A program made the translations under genes and the position numbers. Below, in pieces: positions 32,941-42,377 of a DNA stretch of 64,000 nt. Position 1 is the first letter of the stretch. Every line of letters begins with the position of its first letter. The stretch comes from Rhizobium sp. FKY42 (GTDB lineage Bacteria; Pseudomonadota; Alphaproteobacteria; Rhizobiales; Rhizobiaceae): assembly GCF_005222835.1 (NCBI RefSeq), contig NZ_STGA01000021.1, forward strand, positions 62,001-126,000, in the 5' to 3' direction. The notes under the pieces are model-generated. The model did no database searches. It was not told the DNA's origin and worked only from the letters and a program-made list of their open reading frames with translations.

Positions 32941-34021
32941 GCTTGAAAAGCGCGCCAGTGCCTCCAGCCTGTTCCAGATCGTCTCTCCGCTGCTGGCGCT
33001 GGTTCTCACGCTTCTCTTTGGCGCGCTGATGTTCTGGATGCTTGGCAAGAACCCGGGCCACGCGCTGTACGCATTCTTCATTGAGCCTTTGCTGGAGGTC
33101 TGGTCGCTGCATGAGCTGGCCATCAAGGCCGCGCCTCTCATTCTGATCGCAGTCGGTTTGTCGGTCTGCTACAGGTCCAATAACTGGAATATCGGCGCCG
33201 AAGGCCAGTTTACCATCGGCGCGATTGTGGGTTCCATTCTGCCGGTTCTGGTGCCGCAGTGGCATTCGCCGCTGGTTTTGCCTCTGATGCTGATCATGGG
33301 GGCGATCGGCGGCGCATTGTTTGCCGCAATTCCCGCTCTTCTCAGGACCCGTTTCAACACGAATGAAATCCTGGTCAGCCTCATGCTGGTCTATATCGCC
33401 CAGTTGTTTCTGGATTGGCTGGTGCGCGGTCCGTGGCGTGATCCGAAAGGCTTCAACTTTCCGCAGACTATCAGCTTCGCCAAGGAAGCTGTGTTGCCGG
33501 AACTGCTCGAAAGCGGTCGCGCTCACTGGGCCATCGTCTTCGCGATCATCGCTGCGGTCGGCATCTGGTTCATGATGCGTTATATGCTGAAGGGCTTCGA
33601 AGTCACCGTGCTGGGACGCTCGGAACGGGCAGGGCGCTTTGCGGGCTTCTCGTCACGTCGAATGGTGTGGTTCTCGATGATGCTCTCCGGTGCCTTCGCC
33701 GGACTTGCCGGAATTTCGGAAGTCTCCGGCTCGATCAATCACCTCCAGCCAAGCATTTCCCCCGGATATGGTTTCACGGCCATTATCGTTGCATTCCTGG
33801 GGCGCTTGAACCCGCTGGGTATTATCGTGTCCGGCTTTATTCTCGCGCTCACTTATCTCGGCGGCGAGGCGGCGCAGCTGTCCATCGGGGTGTCCGACAA
33901 GGTAACACGCGTCTTCCAGGGGCTGCTGCTGTTCTTCGTCCTGTCCTGCGATACGCTGATCCTTTATCGCATCCGCATCGTTTTGAGCTCGGATCGGGCT
34001 GCCGTTGAGGGGAGGTCGTGA
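32930..34021 (+). CDS. Nucleoside-type ABC importer permease (BPD_transp_2), first
   Basis: A 363-residue membrane protein with about nine helices, of the type that pairs with a BMP-family binding protein. Key blocks are ALYAFFIEPLLEVWSLHELAIKAAPLILIAVGLSVCYRSNNWNIGAEGQF, containing the conserved NIGAEGQ, and the coupling loop GRSERAGRFAGFSSRRM. ATG 32930 lies inside the end of the ATPase gene and is preceded by GGGGAG. Cytosolic coupling with the ATPase and its partner (34025-34939) is expected from family practice. Confidence 0.9.
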   Translation: MRIELEKRASASSLFQIVSPLLALVLTLLFGALMFWMLGKNPGHALYAFFIEPLLEVWSLHELAIKAAPLILIAVGLSVCYRSNNWNIGAEGQFTIGAIVGSILPVLVPQWHSPLVLPLMLIMGAIGGALFAAIPALLRTRFNTNEILVSLMLVYIAQLFLDWLVRGPWRDPKGFNFPQTISFAKEAVLPELLESGRAHWAIVFAIIAAVGIWFMMRYMLKGFEVTVLGRSERAGRFAGFSSRRMVWFSMMLSGAFAGLAGISEVSGSINHLQPSISPGYGFTAIIVAFLGRLNPLGIIVSGFILALTYLGGEAAQLSIGVSDKVTRVFQGLLLFFVLSCDTLILYRIRIVLSSDRAAVEGRS

Positions 34022-34024
34022 TCC

Positions 34025-34939
34025 ATGCTTGAGGCTATCCTGCTCACCATCATCACCGCTGCAACACCATTGGTCATTGCCGCAGTCGGTGAACTCGTGA
34101 CAGAACGCGCCGGAGTGCTCAATCTCGGCGTCGAGGGAATGATGATCATGGGCGCGGTGTGCGCCTTTGCCGGATCCTACCTCACAGGCTCACCGCTACT
34201 CGGCGTGTTGTGCGGGATAATTGGCGGCGCTCTGTTTTCGCTGCTCTTCGGTTTCCTGACTCTCACGCTGGTGACCAATCAGGTTGCCACAGGCCTTGCC
34301 CTGACTATCCTCGGTCTCGGCCTGTCGGGTCAAATCGGCGAATCCTTTGTCGGGATACCGGGCGTGAAACTGCAGCCAATCGTGTTCCCCGTTCTGTCGG
34401 ATATTCCCTTCGTCGGGCCGCTGCTGTTCAAGCAGGACATCACCTTCTACCTCAGCATTGCGCTGATTATCGGCGTGAACTGGTTTCTGTTCAAAAGCCG
34501 TACTGGTCTCAAGATGCGTGCAATTGGCGATAACCATGGTTCCGCTCATGCGCTTGGCATCAACGTCATTCGCACGCGCTATCTGGCGGTCATGTTCGGT
34601 GGCGCCTGTGCCGGTCTTGCCGGTGCGCAGCTTTCTCTCGTCTATACGCCGCAATGGGTGGAGAATATGTCCGCCGGTCGCGGCTGGATTGCTCTGGCGC
34701 TGGTGGTCTTCGCCTCATGGCGGCCGTGGCGCGTGTTTGCGGGCGGCTATATTTTCGGCGCCGTCGGCATCCTTCAGTTGCATGCGCAGGCGTTCGGCAT
34801 TGGCGTGCCGTCGCAGTTTTTGTCCATGCTGCCTTACGCAGTCACTATTGTCGTGCTGATCATCATTTCGCATAATCGCCGCACGACGCTCATCAATACG
34901 CCAGCATCGCTTGGGAAACCTTTCGTTCCCGATCGGTGA
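34025..34939 (+). CDS. Nucleoside-type ABC importer permease (BPD_transp_2), second
   Basis: A 304-residue partner permease with about nine membrane helices. It contains the family's NLGVEGMMIMGA segment, the VTNQVATGLALTILGLGLSG stretch and the loop KMRAIGDNHGSAHALGINV that contacts the ATPase. The gap to the first permease is 3 bp. Substrate is set by the binding protein downstream. Confidence 0.9.
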   Translation: MLEAILLTIITAATPLVIAAVGELVTERAGVLNLGVEGMMIMGAVCAFAGSYLTGSPLLGVLCGIIGGALFSLLFGFLTLTLVTNQVATGLALTILGLGLSGQIGESFVGIPGVKLQPIVFPVLSDIPFVGPLLFKQDITFYLSIALIIGVNWFLFKSRTGLKMRAIGDNHGSAHALGINVIRTRYLAVMFGGACAGLAGAQLSLVYTPQWVENMSAGRGWIALALVVFASWRPWRVFAGGYIFGAVGILQLHAQAFGIGVPSQFLSMLPYAVTIVVLIIISHNRRTTLINTPASLGKPFVPDR

Positions 34940-34984
34940 AACGGTAACCGAACAACGAAGCTTCACGCCAAACAGGGGTTGAAT

Positions 34985-36058
34985 ATGAAGAAGCTCATTA
35001 TCGCACTTGCCGCAACGGTAGCCGCACTCGGCGGTCTGTCCAGCGGCGCCCAGGCTCAGGAAAAGACCAAGGTCTGCTTCGTCTATGTCGGCACCAAGAC
35101 AGATGGTGGCTGGACCCAGGCGCACGATATCGGTCGCCAGGAACTTCAGAAGGCCTTTGCTGACAAGATCGAAACGCCTTATCTTGAAAGCGTACCGGAA
35201 GGCCCGGATGCAGAGCGTGCGATCGAGCGTATGGCCCGTTCCGGCTGTGCGATGATCTTCACGACATCGTTCGGCTTCATGGACGCGACCGTGAAAGTTG
35301 CCGAGAAGTTCCCGAAGGTGAAGTTCGAGCATGCGACCGGCTTCAAGGCCGGACCGAACCTCGCAACCTATAATTCGCGCTTCTACGAAGGCCGCTACAT
35401 TCAGGGCCAGATCGCTGCCAAGATGTCCAAAAAGGGCCTCGCAGGCTACATCGCCTCCTTCCCGATCCCGGAAGTTGTGATGGGCATCAACGCCTTCGAA
35501 CTCGGTGCGAAGTCGGTCAACCCGAACTTCAAGCTCAAGGTCGTCTGGGCTAACACCTGGTTCGATCCGGGCAAGGAAGCCGATGCTGCGAAGGCTCTGA
35601 TCGATCAGGGCGTTGATATTCTGACGCAGCACACAGATACGACCGCTCCGATGCAGGTTGCTGCCGAACGCGGAATTCTGGCATTCGGTCAGGCGTCTGA
35701 CATGATCGCTGCCGGTCCGAAGACCCAGCTGACGGCAATCGTCGACACCTGGGGCGCCTACTACATCAAGCGTACCAAGGCGCTTTTGGATGGCACCTGG
35801 AAGTCCGAGCAGATCTGGGATGGCCTGAAGGACGGCATCCTGACCATGGCGCCGTATACCAACATGCCTGACGATGTGAAGGCGATGGCGGAAGAGACGG
35901 AAGCCAAGATCAAGTCTGGCGAACTGCATCCTTTCACCGGCCCGATCAACAAGCAGGATGGCTCCGCTTGGCTGAAGGCTGGCGAAAAGGCTGACGACGG
36001 CACGCTGCTGGGCATGAACTTCTATATTGAAGGCGTTGACGACAAGCTTCCAAAGTAA
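34985..36058 (+). CDS. BMP-family substrate-binding protein (PnrA/BmpA type)
   Basis: A 357-residue periplasmic protein with a cleavable signal peptide ([24 protein letters not shown]). The mature part is the type I periplasmic-binding fold of the BMP family, starting [23 protein letters not shown]. Later it shows [20 protein letters not shown] and FGQASDM. Characterised relatives bind purine nucleosides, so a nucleoside ligand is the likeliest, though some members take other compounds. ATG 34985 is preceded by AGGGG. It is the last gene of the operon and has its own terminator. Confidence 0.9.
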   Translation: MKKLIIALAATVAALGGLSSGAQAQEKTKVCFVYVGTKTDGGWTQAHDIGRQELQKAFADKIETPYLESVPEGPDAERAIERMARSGCAMIFTTSFGFMDATVKVAEKFPKVKFEHATGFKAGPNLATYNSRFYEGRYIQGQIAAKMSKKGLAGYIASFPIPEVVMGINAFELGAKSVNPNFKLKVVWANTWFDPGKEADAAKALIDQGVDILTQHTDTTAPMQVAAERGILAFGQASDMIAAGPKTQLTAIVDTWGAYYIKRTKALLDGTWKSEQIWDGLKDGILTMAPYTNMPDDVKAMAEETEAKIKSGELHPFTGPINKQDGSAWLKAGEKADDGTLLGMNFYIEGVDDKLPK

Positions 36059-36084
36059 GCTTTGCCCACGCCTTGAATTCACAG

Positions 36085-36115
36085 GCCGCTTGCCTTCACG
36101 GCAGGCGGCTTTTTC
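36085..36115 (+). terminator. Rho-independent terminator of the BMP importer operon
   Basis: GCCGCTTGCC (36085-36094) pairs with GGCAGGCGGC (36100-36109) with one mismatch, followed by TTTTTC. It ends about 105 bp before glmU. Confidence 0.8.
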
Positions 36116-36221
36116 GTTTCGACATATTTCCAAACAGAACTTGAAGCAGCGAAACACCGACGTCCTTGGCCTATTAAGCCAAACGCTGCTAAAAGCGGCT
36201 CGAATTTACATGGAGAGTCGT

Positions 36222-37583
36222 ATGGCCCGCACCTGTCTTGCTGTCATTCTCGCCGCTGGCGATAGCACGCGCATGAAGTCGTCAATGTCCAAGGTGCTGC
36301 ATCCGATCGCCGGATTGCCGATGATCTCGCATGTCATGCGTGCGGTAAGGGATGCAGAGATCAAGGATGCCGTGCTGGTGCTGGGCCGTGATGCGGATGC
36401 GGTGGCGAAGGCGGGTGCAGTCGAGGGAATGGCGGTCTCCACTGTTCTACAGACAGAGCGCAAGGGCACGGGTCATGCTGTCCTGATGGCGCGAGATGCC
36501 ATCGCCAAAGGTTTCGACGAAGTACTCGTGACTTATGGTGATGTTCCACTGGTTCGATCGGAAACCTTTCAAAACGCACGGTCTCTTTTGAACTCAGGCG
36601 CCGATCTCGTCGTGATCGGCTTCGAGGCCGCTGATCCGACAGGATATGGTCGGCTTCTTGTCGAGGATGGTCAACTGGTCGCGATCCGGGAACATAAGGA
36701 CGCGACAGAAGAAGAGCGCAAGGTCACCCGCTGCAATAGCGGCCTGATGGTCATCAACGGGGCCAGAGCGCTTGGTTGGCTGGAAAAGATCGACAACAAG
36801 AATGCCAAGGGCGAGTATTATCTCACGGATCTTGTCGAGATCGCCCGAGCCGATGGTGCGAAGGTCGTGGCAGTGGATGCGCCGGAAGCAGAATTGGCCG
36901 GCTGCAACACGAGGGCGGAGTTGGCGTTGCTGGAAGCCAGCTGGCAGAACCGCCGCCGTCACGAAATCATGCTGTCGGGCGTCTCGATGATTGCGCCGGA
37001 AACCGTATTCCTCGCCTTCGACACGGTGCTGCAACAGGATGTTCTGGTAGAGCCGAATGTCGTATTCGGTCCTGGCGTTACCGTGGAAGGCGGCGCTGTC
37101 ATTCACGCTTTTTCGCATCTGGAGGGAGCTCACGTAGCGTCAGGTGCGACGGTCGGTCCTTTCGCACGTTTGCGTCCCGGTGCGGATCTTGGGCCGAATT
37201 CAAAGGTCGGCAATTTCTGCGAAGTGAAGAAGGCGACAATCGGCAAGGGTGCGAAGGTCAACCATCTGACCTATATCGGCGACGCATCCATCGGCGCTGG
37301 CTCGAACATCGGCGCAGGAACAATTACCTGCAATTACGATGGCATAAACAAGCACGAAACGCGGATCGGTGAAAACGCGTTCATTGGCTCGAATTCGGCG
37401 CTCGTCGCACCCGTCTCGATTGGCAATGGCGCCTATGTCGCGTCTGGCAGCGTCATCACGGAAAACGTCCCGGAAGAGGCACTGGCCTTCGGACGCGCTC
37501 GGCAGGAAGTGAAGCCTGAGCGCGCAAAGCAGGTGCGAGAGCGCGCGCTTGCACTGAAAGCCGCGAAGAAGGCAGGTCAGTAA
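36222..37583 (+). CDS. glmU: Bifunctional GlmU: GlcNAc-1-P uridyltransferase / GlcN-1-P acetyltransferase
   Basis: GlmU makes UDP-GlcNAc for peptidoglycan and lipopolysaccharide. The 453-residue protein has an N-terminal nucleotidyltransferase domain with [26 protein letters not shown] and [10 protein letters not shown], and a C-terminal left-handed beta-helix (residues about 250-430) with hexapeptide repeats such as [19 protein letters not shown] and [15 protein letters not shown] turns. ATG 36222 follows GGAGAG, 5 bases away. An ATG at 36210 adds four residues. It lies 107 bp before glmS, so one operon is plausible. Confidence 0.96.
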   Translation: MARTCLAVILAAGDSTRMKSSMSKVLHPIAGLPMISHVMRAVRDAEIKDAVLVLGRDADAVAKAGAVEGMAVSTVLQTERKGTGHAVLMARDAIAKGFDEVLVTYGDVPLVRSETFQNARSLLNSGADLVVIGFEAADPTGYGRLLVEDGQLVAIREHKDATEEERKVTRCNSGLMVINGARALGWLEKIDNKNAKGEYYLTDLVEIARADGAKVVAVDAPEAELAGCNTRAELALLEASWQNRRRHEIMLSGVSMIAPETVFLAFDTVLQQDVLVEPNVVFGPGVTVEGGAVIHAFSHLEGAHVASGATVGPFARLRPGADLGPNSKVGNFCEVKKATIGKGAKVNHLTYIGDASIGAGSNIGAGTITCNYDGINKHETRIGENAFIGSNSALVAPVSIGNGAYVASGSVITENVPEEALAFGRARQEVKPERAKQVRERALALKAAKKAGQ

Positions 37584-37690
37584 CACTCTATCGGTTACTG
37601 TAAGAAATTGAATTTGACCGGCGCTCTCATTGCGCCTTGCGTGCAGTGCGATAGAGATTTGCGCGTTCGCAAACACCAAAAGAGGTTTTC

Positions 37691-39517
37691 ATGTGCGGAA
37701 TTGTTGGCATCGTTGGCAAGGAGCCCGTTGCAGAGCGTTTGGTTGATGCACTGCGGCGGCTGGAATATCGCGGCTATGATTCCGCAGGTGTTGCCACGAT
37801 CCACGATGGCGCGATGGATCGCCGCCGTGCAGAAGGCAAGCTTTTCAATCTCGAAAAGAAACTGGCCGGCGAACCGTTGCCCGGCACAATCGGCATTGCC
37901 CACACGCGCTGGGCGACCCATGGAGTTCCAAACGAAACCAATGCTCATCCGCATTTCGTTGAAGGCGTGGCGGTCGTCCACAACGGCATCATCGAGAATT
38001 TCTCCGAGCTTCGCGATGAACTGACGGCGGAAGGTGCTGTGTTCACCAGCCAAACGGATACCGAGGTCGTCGCGCATCTTCTGGCAAAGTTCACACGTGA
38101 GGGTATGAGCCATCGCGAGGCCATGCTCGCCATGCTGAACCGCGTTACCGGTGCCTTTGCACTGGTCGTCATGTTCCAGGATGATCCGGGTAAGATCCTC
38201 TCGGCGCGCTTTGGCCCTCCGCTTGCTGTTGGCCATGGTCGTGGAGAAATGTTCTTGGGCTCCGATGCCATCGCGCTCGCACCATTCACAAACCAGATTA
38301 CCTATCTGGTCGATGGCGATTGTGCTGTTCTGACCGCCAATGGCGTGACGATCACCGATTTTGCGGGCAAGCCGGTAGAGCGCCCGATCCAGATCTCGCA
38401 AGCGGCTGCCTTGATGGTGGACAAGGGTAACCACCGCCACTTCATGGAAAAGGAAATTTACGAGCAGCCGGAGATCATTTCTCACGCGCTCAGCCATTAC
38501 GTTGATTTCGCGACAGGCGCCATCAAGCAGCAGGCCGATGCAATCGACTTCGCAAAGCTCCGAAGCCTTGCTATCTCCGCCTGTGGTACTGCCTATCTGT
38601 CCGGCCTGGTAGGCAAGTACTGGTTCGAACGTTACGCGCGCTTGCCGGTCGAAATCGATGTGGCATCGGAATTCCGGTATCGCGATATTCCGCTGTCGAA
38701 AGATCAGGCCGCGCTCTTCATCTCCCAATCGGGGGAAACCGCCGATACGCTTGCCTCTCTGCGCTACTGCAAGGAAGAGGGCCTGCCGATCGCAGCCGTC
38801 GTCAACGTCAAGGAATCGACGATTGCGCGAGAAGCAGACGCAATCTTTCCGATTCTCGCCGGGCCGGAAATCGGCGTGGCATCGACAAAGGCCTTTACCT
38901 GCCAGCTCGCCGTTTTGGCCGCTCTCTCGATTCAGGCGGGCCGCGCTAGGGGCACCTTGACCGAGATGCAGGAAAAGGAGCTTGTTCGCCATCTCATCGA
39001 GATGCCGCGCATCATGAGCAAGGTACTGAATCTTATCCAGCCACAGATCGAACAGCTTTCTCGCGATCTCTCCCGCTTCAAGGACGTTCTCTATCTAGGC
39101 CGCGGCACAAGCTATCCGCTCGCGATGGAAGGCGCGCTGAAGCTCAAGGAAATCTCCTATATCCATGCCGAAGGATATGCAGCCGGAGAACTGAAGCACG
39201 GGCCTATCGCTCTGATCGACGAGCACATGCCGGTGATTGTTATCGCTCCGCATGACCGCTTCTTCGAGAAGACGGTCTCCAACATGCAGGAGGTCGCGGC
39301 ACGTGGCGGAAAGATCATATTCATCACCGATGAAAAGGGCGCTGCCGCCTCGAAGCTCGCCACCATGGCGACTATCGTGCTGCCGAACGTGGATGAAGTC
39401 ATCGCCCCGATGATCTTCGCATTGCCCATCCAACTGCTCGCCTATCACACAGCCGTCTTCATGGGCACTGATGTAGACCAGCCCCGCAACCTGGCAAAAT
39501 CGGTCACAGTCGAATAA
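37691..39517 (+). CDS. glmS: Glutamine--fructose-6-phosphate aminotransferase (isomerising)
   Basis: GlmS makes glucosamine-6-phosphate, the first step to UDP-GlcNAc. The 608-residue protein starts MCGIVGIVG, where Cys2 becomes the glutaminase nucleophile once the methionine is removed. The N-terminal domain shows RRLEYRGYDSAGVA and HTRWATHG. The C-terminal SIS domains carry SACGTAYLSG, SQSGETADT and the final PRNLAKSVTVE. No glmS ribozyme is expected outside Gram-positive bacteria, and none was seen. The 107 bp gap after glmU holds a small hairpin (GGCGC/GCGCC near 37620-37636). Confidence 0.97.
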   Translation: MCGIVGIVGKEPVAERLVDALRRLEYRGYDSAGVATIHDGAMDRRRAEGKLFNLEKKLAGEPLPGTIGIAHTRWATHGVPNETNAHPHFVEGVAVVHNGIIENFSELRDELTAEGAVFTSQTDTEVVAHLLAKFTREGMSHREAMLAMLNRVTGAFALVVMFQDDPGKILSARFGPPLAVGHGRGEMFLGSDAIALAPFTNQITYLVDGDCAVLTANGVTITDFAGKPVERPIQISQAAALMVDKGNHRHFMEKEIYEQPEIISHALSHYVDFATGAIKQQADAIDFAKLRSLAISACGTAYLSGLVGKYWFERYARLPVEIDVASEFRYRDIPLSKDQAALFISQSGETADTLASLRYCKEEGLPIAAVVNVKESTIAREADAIFPILAGPEIGVASTKAFTCQLAVLAALSIQAGRARGTLTEMQEKELVRHLIEMPRIMSKVLNLIQPQIEQLSRDLSRFKDVLYLGRGTSYPLAMEGALKLKEISYIHAEGYAAGELKHGPIALIDEHMPVIVIAPHDRFFEKTVSNMQEVAARGGKIIFITDEKGAAASKLATMATIVLPNVDEVIAPMIFALPIQLLAYHTAVFMGTDVDQPRNLAKSVTVE

Positions 39518-39642
39518 CGGAAGCAAGGTTTCAGCCTTGCCAAATATTAATCGATACGCACTTGCGACGCGGGAAGAGGTCCGGCATTGTCCGGCTTCAC
39601 CCGCCTTTGACGGCAGTGCAGCATGATTCTTGGAAGTAGTGG

Positions 39643-40302
39643 ATGGAAAGCCCGGAACGCATAACGCTCGCCGGACGGCTTCGGAATAACTTCCTGACCG
39701 GTCTGATCATTTGTGCGCCATTGGCCATCACGATCTGGCTGACCTTTGCCTTCATCGATTGGGCTGACAGTTGGGTAACGCCCTACATCCCACAGCGTTA
39801 CAATCCTCAATATTATTTCGACATCACGATACCGGGTCTTGGCCTGCTCATCGCGATGATCCTGATCACGCTGATCGGCTTTCTGGTCAAGAATCTCATC
39901 GGTCGGTCAATCGTCAATTTTGGCGAGTCGATCCTCAATCGTACGCCTTTGGTGCGCACGCTCTACAAGAGCCTGAAGCAGATTTTCGAAACCGTGCTCA
40001 AGGATCAATCGACCTCTTTCAAGAAGGTCGGTCTTGTTGAGTTTCCTTCACCCGGAACCTGGGCGCTTGTCTTTATCGCGACGGAAGCTCAAGGCGAACT
40101 GGCACACCGTTTCAATGAAATGGGACAGGAAATGATTGCTGTATTCCTGCCGCCCACGCCTGTACCAACCGCCGGCTTCCTGATGTTCGTACCGAAGGAA
40201 AAACTCATTATCCTTGACATGACGCCGGAAGACGCGGCCAAGCTGCTGATTTCCGGTGGGCTTATTGCTCCCGAGTGGACGCCAAGGCCAGTCGTGAACT
40301 GA
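39643..40302 (+). CDS. DUF502 family integral membrane protein
   Basis: A 219-residue protein with two N-terminal membrane helices (residues about 18-38 and 65-85) and a conserved soluble part: SILNRTPLVRTLYKSLKQIFETV, then VEFPSPGTWALVFIATEAQGE and VFLPPTPVPTAGFLMFVPKEKLIILDMT. This matches DUF502, whose function is unknown, although plant relatives are linked to membrane trafficking. It is on the same strand as glmS but 125 bp away, so co-expression is unclear. Confidence 0.85.
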   Translation: MESPERITLAGRLRNNFLTGLIICAPLAITIWLTFAFIDWADSWVTPYIPQRYNPQYYFDITIPGLGLLIAMILITLIGFLVKNLIGRSIVNFGESILNRTPLVRTLYKSLKQIFETVLKDQSTSFKKVGLVEFPSPGTWALVFIATEAQGELAHRFNEMGQEMIAVFLPPTPVPTAGFLMFVPKEKLIILDMTPEDAAKLLISGGLIAPEWTPRPVVN

Positions 40303-40316
40303 GCGTAGGCTTCATC

Positions 40317-40348
40317 GGACTGTCATCAATCGCTCATAGATACAGTCC
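40317..40348 (+). promoter_or_regulatory. Candidate Pho box within an inverted repeat upstream of the phytase-like gene
   Basis: CTGTCAT (40320-40326), four bases, then CGCTCAT (40331-40337) fits the rhizobial PhoB site CTGTCAT-N4-CTGTCAT, perfect in the first half and 5 of 7 in the second. The same bases lie in a 7-bp inverted repeat, GGACTGT (40317-40323) with ACAGTCC (40342-40348). The site is about 100 bp ahead of the predicted ATG of a phytase-like gene, a sensible phosphate-regulated target. Confidence 0.45.
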
Positions 40349-40434
40349 ACGATCACACCATGTTCAACTTTGCGCCAGATCTACGGGCGCAGCGCAGGGC
40401 AGAAATGGGATCTCCAGTTCAAAGGATTGTTCTC

Positions 40435-41916
40435 ATGAAATCTCCATCCACGTTTGCACGTCGTTGCGCCAGCCTCGCACTGGCAGCTTCCGTTTTTGCG
40501 ATGCCATTCGCAGTTCATGCTGAAGGCTCGGTATCCGCAGCCGGCATCACCATTTCCAGCAAGGGCCTTGTCGCTGTTGGTCGCATCCCCGCAAATCAGA
40601 AGGACAAGTTTAACGAAACCTTCGGTTCGGGCTCTGGAATGGCGATTGATCCGACAGCATGGAAAAAAGATGGCGAGGCCTACACGGGCGCTCTCTGGCT
40701 GCTTCCGGATCGCGGCTACAACGTCGAAGGGACCACGGATTACAATGATCGCCTGAACCGGATCGAATTTCGCCTGACCCCGGCAAGCGGCGCTCTTTCA
40801 GCCGAAAAGCAGCAGAGCGGTGTTGAAGCAAAGCTCGCCGACACAATTCTGCTGACGGACGATCAGGGCAAGAACATGACGGGCCTCGATCCGGAATCCG
40901 GAACACGCCCGGCATCCGGAAAGCTACCGCTTTTGCCGCAGGCGCGCACAGGCAAGATTGCACTCGACCCTGAAGCGATCATTCGCCTGAAGGATGGCTC
41001 ATTCCTGATCAGCGATGAATATGGTCCCTACATCTACCACTTCACCGCAGGTGGTAAGATGGTTTCGGTTACGCAGCCGCCGAAGGCGCTGTTGCCAATG
41101 CGCAAGGGCGAGGTGAACTTCTCCTCCAATAACGTGGATGCAGAAGGCAAAAAGCCTGATCCCAAGGATCCGGATACCGGCCGACAGAACAATCAGGGCC
41201 TGGAAGCCATGTCGATGACGCCAGACGGCAAGTTCGTGATCGCCGTCCTTCAGTCTGCGGCCCGTCAGGATGGCGGCGATTCCGGCCAGACGCGCATGAA
41301 CACCCGTGCGCTCGTGTATGATGCTTCCGACATTGATAGCCTCAAGCTGGTGCACGAATACGTCGTGCCGCTGCCCACCTTTGATAACAAGGGTAAAGTG
41401 TCCGTTGCCGCCCAGAGTGAAATCGTTGCCCTGTCCGACAAGGCATTCCTCATGCTGGCGCGTGACAGCAATAGCGGTCAGGGGCTGAAGGGCGATACAT
41501 CCGTCTACCGTAAGATCCTCGCAGTTGATCTGTCTGCGGCGACCGATATTGCAAACACTGCCTTTGACGCCGACAAACCGGTTGCACCGAAGGGCGTGAT
41601 TGACGCTTCGGTCAAGCCTGCAACGCTCACACCATTTATCGACCTGAACGATAGCGGCGAATTGGCGCGCTTCGGTCTGCACAATGGCGCGCCGAACAAC
41701 AAGAGTAATCTGTCGGAAAAATGGGAAGCGATGAGCATTGCCAGCGCGCTCGATGCCAACGCGCCGGACGATTACTTCCTGTTCGTTGCAAACGATAACG
41801 ACTTCCTGACTCAGGATGGCTATCAGGTCGGCGCCGCCTACAAGGCTGCAGATGGCGCAGACGTCGATACAATGTTCCAGGTCTTCCGCGTCACGCTTCC
41901 TGGCATGAAGCAGTAA
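40435..41916 (+). CDS. Secreted phytase-like esterase (esterase-like activity of phytase family)
   Basis: A 493-residue protein with a signal peptide (basic start, hydrophobic core, cleavage after about MPFAVHA). The mature protein belongs to the beta-propeller family named 'esterase-like activity of phytase'. Recognisable strings are GSGSGMAIDPTAWK, LWLLPDRGYNVEG, FLISDEYGPYIYHF, DNNQGLEAMSM-like NQGLEAMSMTPDG and DDYFLFVANDNDF. It would act on phosphate esters in the periplasm, which is an inference from the family name. ATG 40435 has AAAGGA 8 bp upstream; earlier in-frame ATGs lack a signal. A candidate Pho box lies upstream. Confidence 0.8.
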   Translation: MKSPSTFARRCASLALAASVFAMPFAVHAEGSVSAAGITISSKGLVAVGRIPANQKDKFNETFGSGSGMAIDPTAWKKDGEAYTGALWLLPDRGYNVEGTTDYNDRLNRIEFRLTPASGALSAEKQQSGVEAKLADTILLTDDQGKNMTGLDPESGTRPASGKLPLLPQARTGKIALDPEAIIRLKDGSFLISDEYGPYIYHFTAGGKMVSVTQPPKALLPMRKGEVNFSSNNVDAEGKKPDPKDPDTGRQNNQGLEAMSMTPDGKFVIAVLQSAARQDGGDSGQTRMNTRALVYDASDIDSLKLVHEYVVPLPTFDNKGKVSVAAQSEIVALSDKAFLMLARDSNSGQGLKGDTSVYRKILAVDLSAATDIANTAFDADKPVAPKGVIDASVKPATLTPFIDLNDSGELARFGLHNGAPNNKSNLSEKWEAMSIASALDANAPDDYFLFVANDNDFLTQDGYQVGAAYKAADGADVDTMFQVFRVTLPGMKQ

Positions 41917-41924
41917 GATGAGTT

Positions 41925-41954
41925 GAGACAGGATGGTGTCGTCCGCCCTGTCTC
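41925..41954 (+). terminator. Probable terminator after the phytase-like gene
   Basis: GAGACAGG (41925-41932) pairs perfectly with CCTGTCTC (41947-41954), followed by GCTTTCTC. The short T-rich tail is weak, but position between convergent genes supports termination. Confidence 0.5.
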
Positions 41955-41978
41955 GCTTTCTCCCGAAAGTTACAGCTC

Positions 41979-42296
41979 TCAGGAGCTGACGGCAACAACC
42001 ACGGTTCCCATCGGGAAACTGATTGCTCCGAAAGTGCCAACTGCCTTATCCACCCCGGGCGGGACTGATAGAGTGTTTCCCGGCGGATTGGATGCATCAA
42101 TGACGAGTGTTGCCTGTACGCCGACTTTGTCACCTTGCCAGAACTGAATGTTCAGCGTTGCTACTCCTCCACTTACATTCTCGACAAGCAACCGATAGGC
42201 GCTGATGACCGAAGTTTGGGTGACGGGTACCTCGAATGAAGACGCGCCCGCCTGAAAGTCGGACACTAAAAAATTGACCTGAAAGCTATTCGACAT
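41979..42296 (-). CDS. Unrecognised 105-residue beta-rich protein
   Basis: The protein is small, weakly charged, and alternates hydrophobic and polar residues over its length (for example NFLVSDFQAGASSFEVPV and VGVQATLVIDASNPPGN), as expected for a beta-sandwich. It has no signal peptide and no cysteine. I recognise no family. The ATG at 42294-42296 is preceded by GAGG at a suitable distance. It is convergent with the phytase-like gene and 82 bp from the 3' end of recG's transcription path, on the same strand as recG but separated by AT-rich DNA that also holds its promoter region. Confidence 0.6.
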   Translation of the reverse strand: MSNSFQVNFLVSDFQAGASSFEVPVTQTSVISAYRLLVENVSGGVATLNIQFWQGDKVGVQATLVIDASNPPGNTLSVPPGVDKAVGTFGAISFPMGTVVVAVSS

Positions 42297-42377
42297 GATT
42301 ACATCCTCAAGTTTGACGGTTCGAGAATGCTTCTTTTGGTTGAATTTAGTGTGAACAACACACGCCATAAATGGTAA

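Noticed and set aside
36027..36221. N-terminal extension of GlmU
   Set aside because: The frame is open upstream of 36222, but it overlaps the terminator of the preceding operon and the residues do not resemble GlmU; GGAGAG marks ATG 36222.
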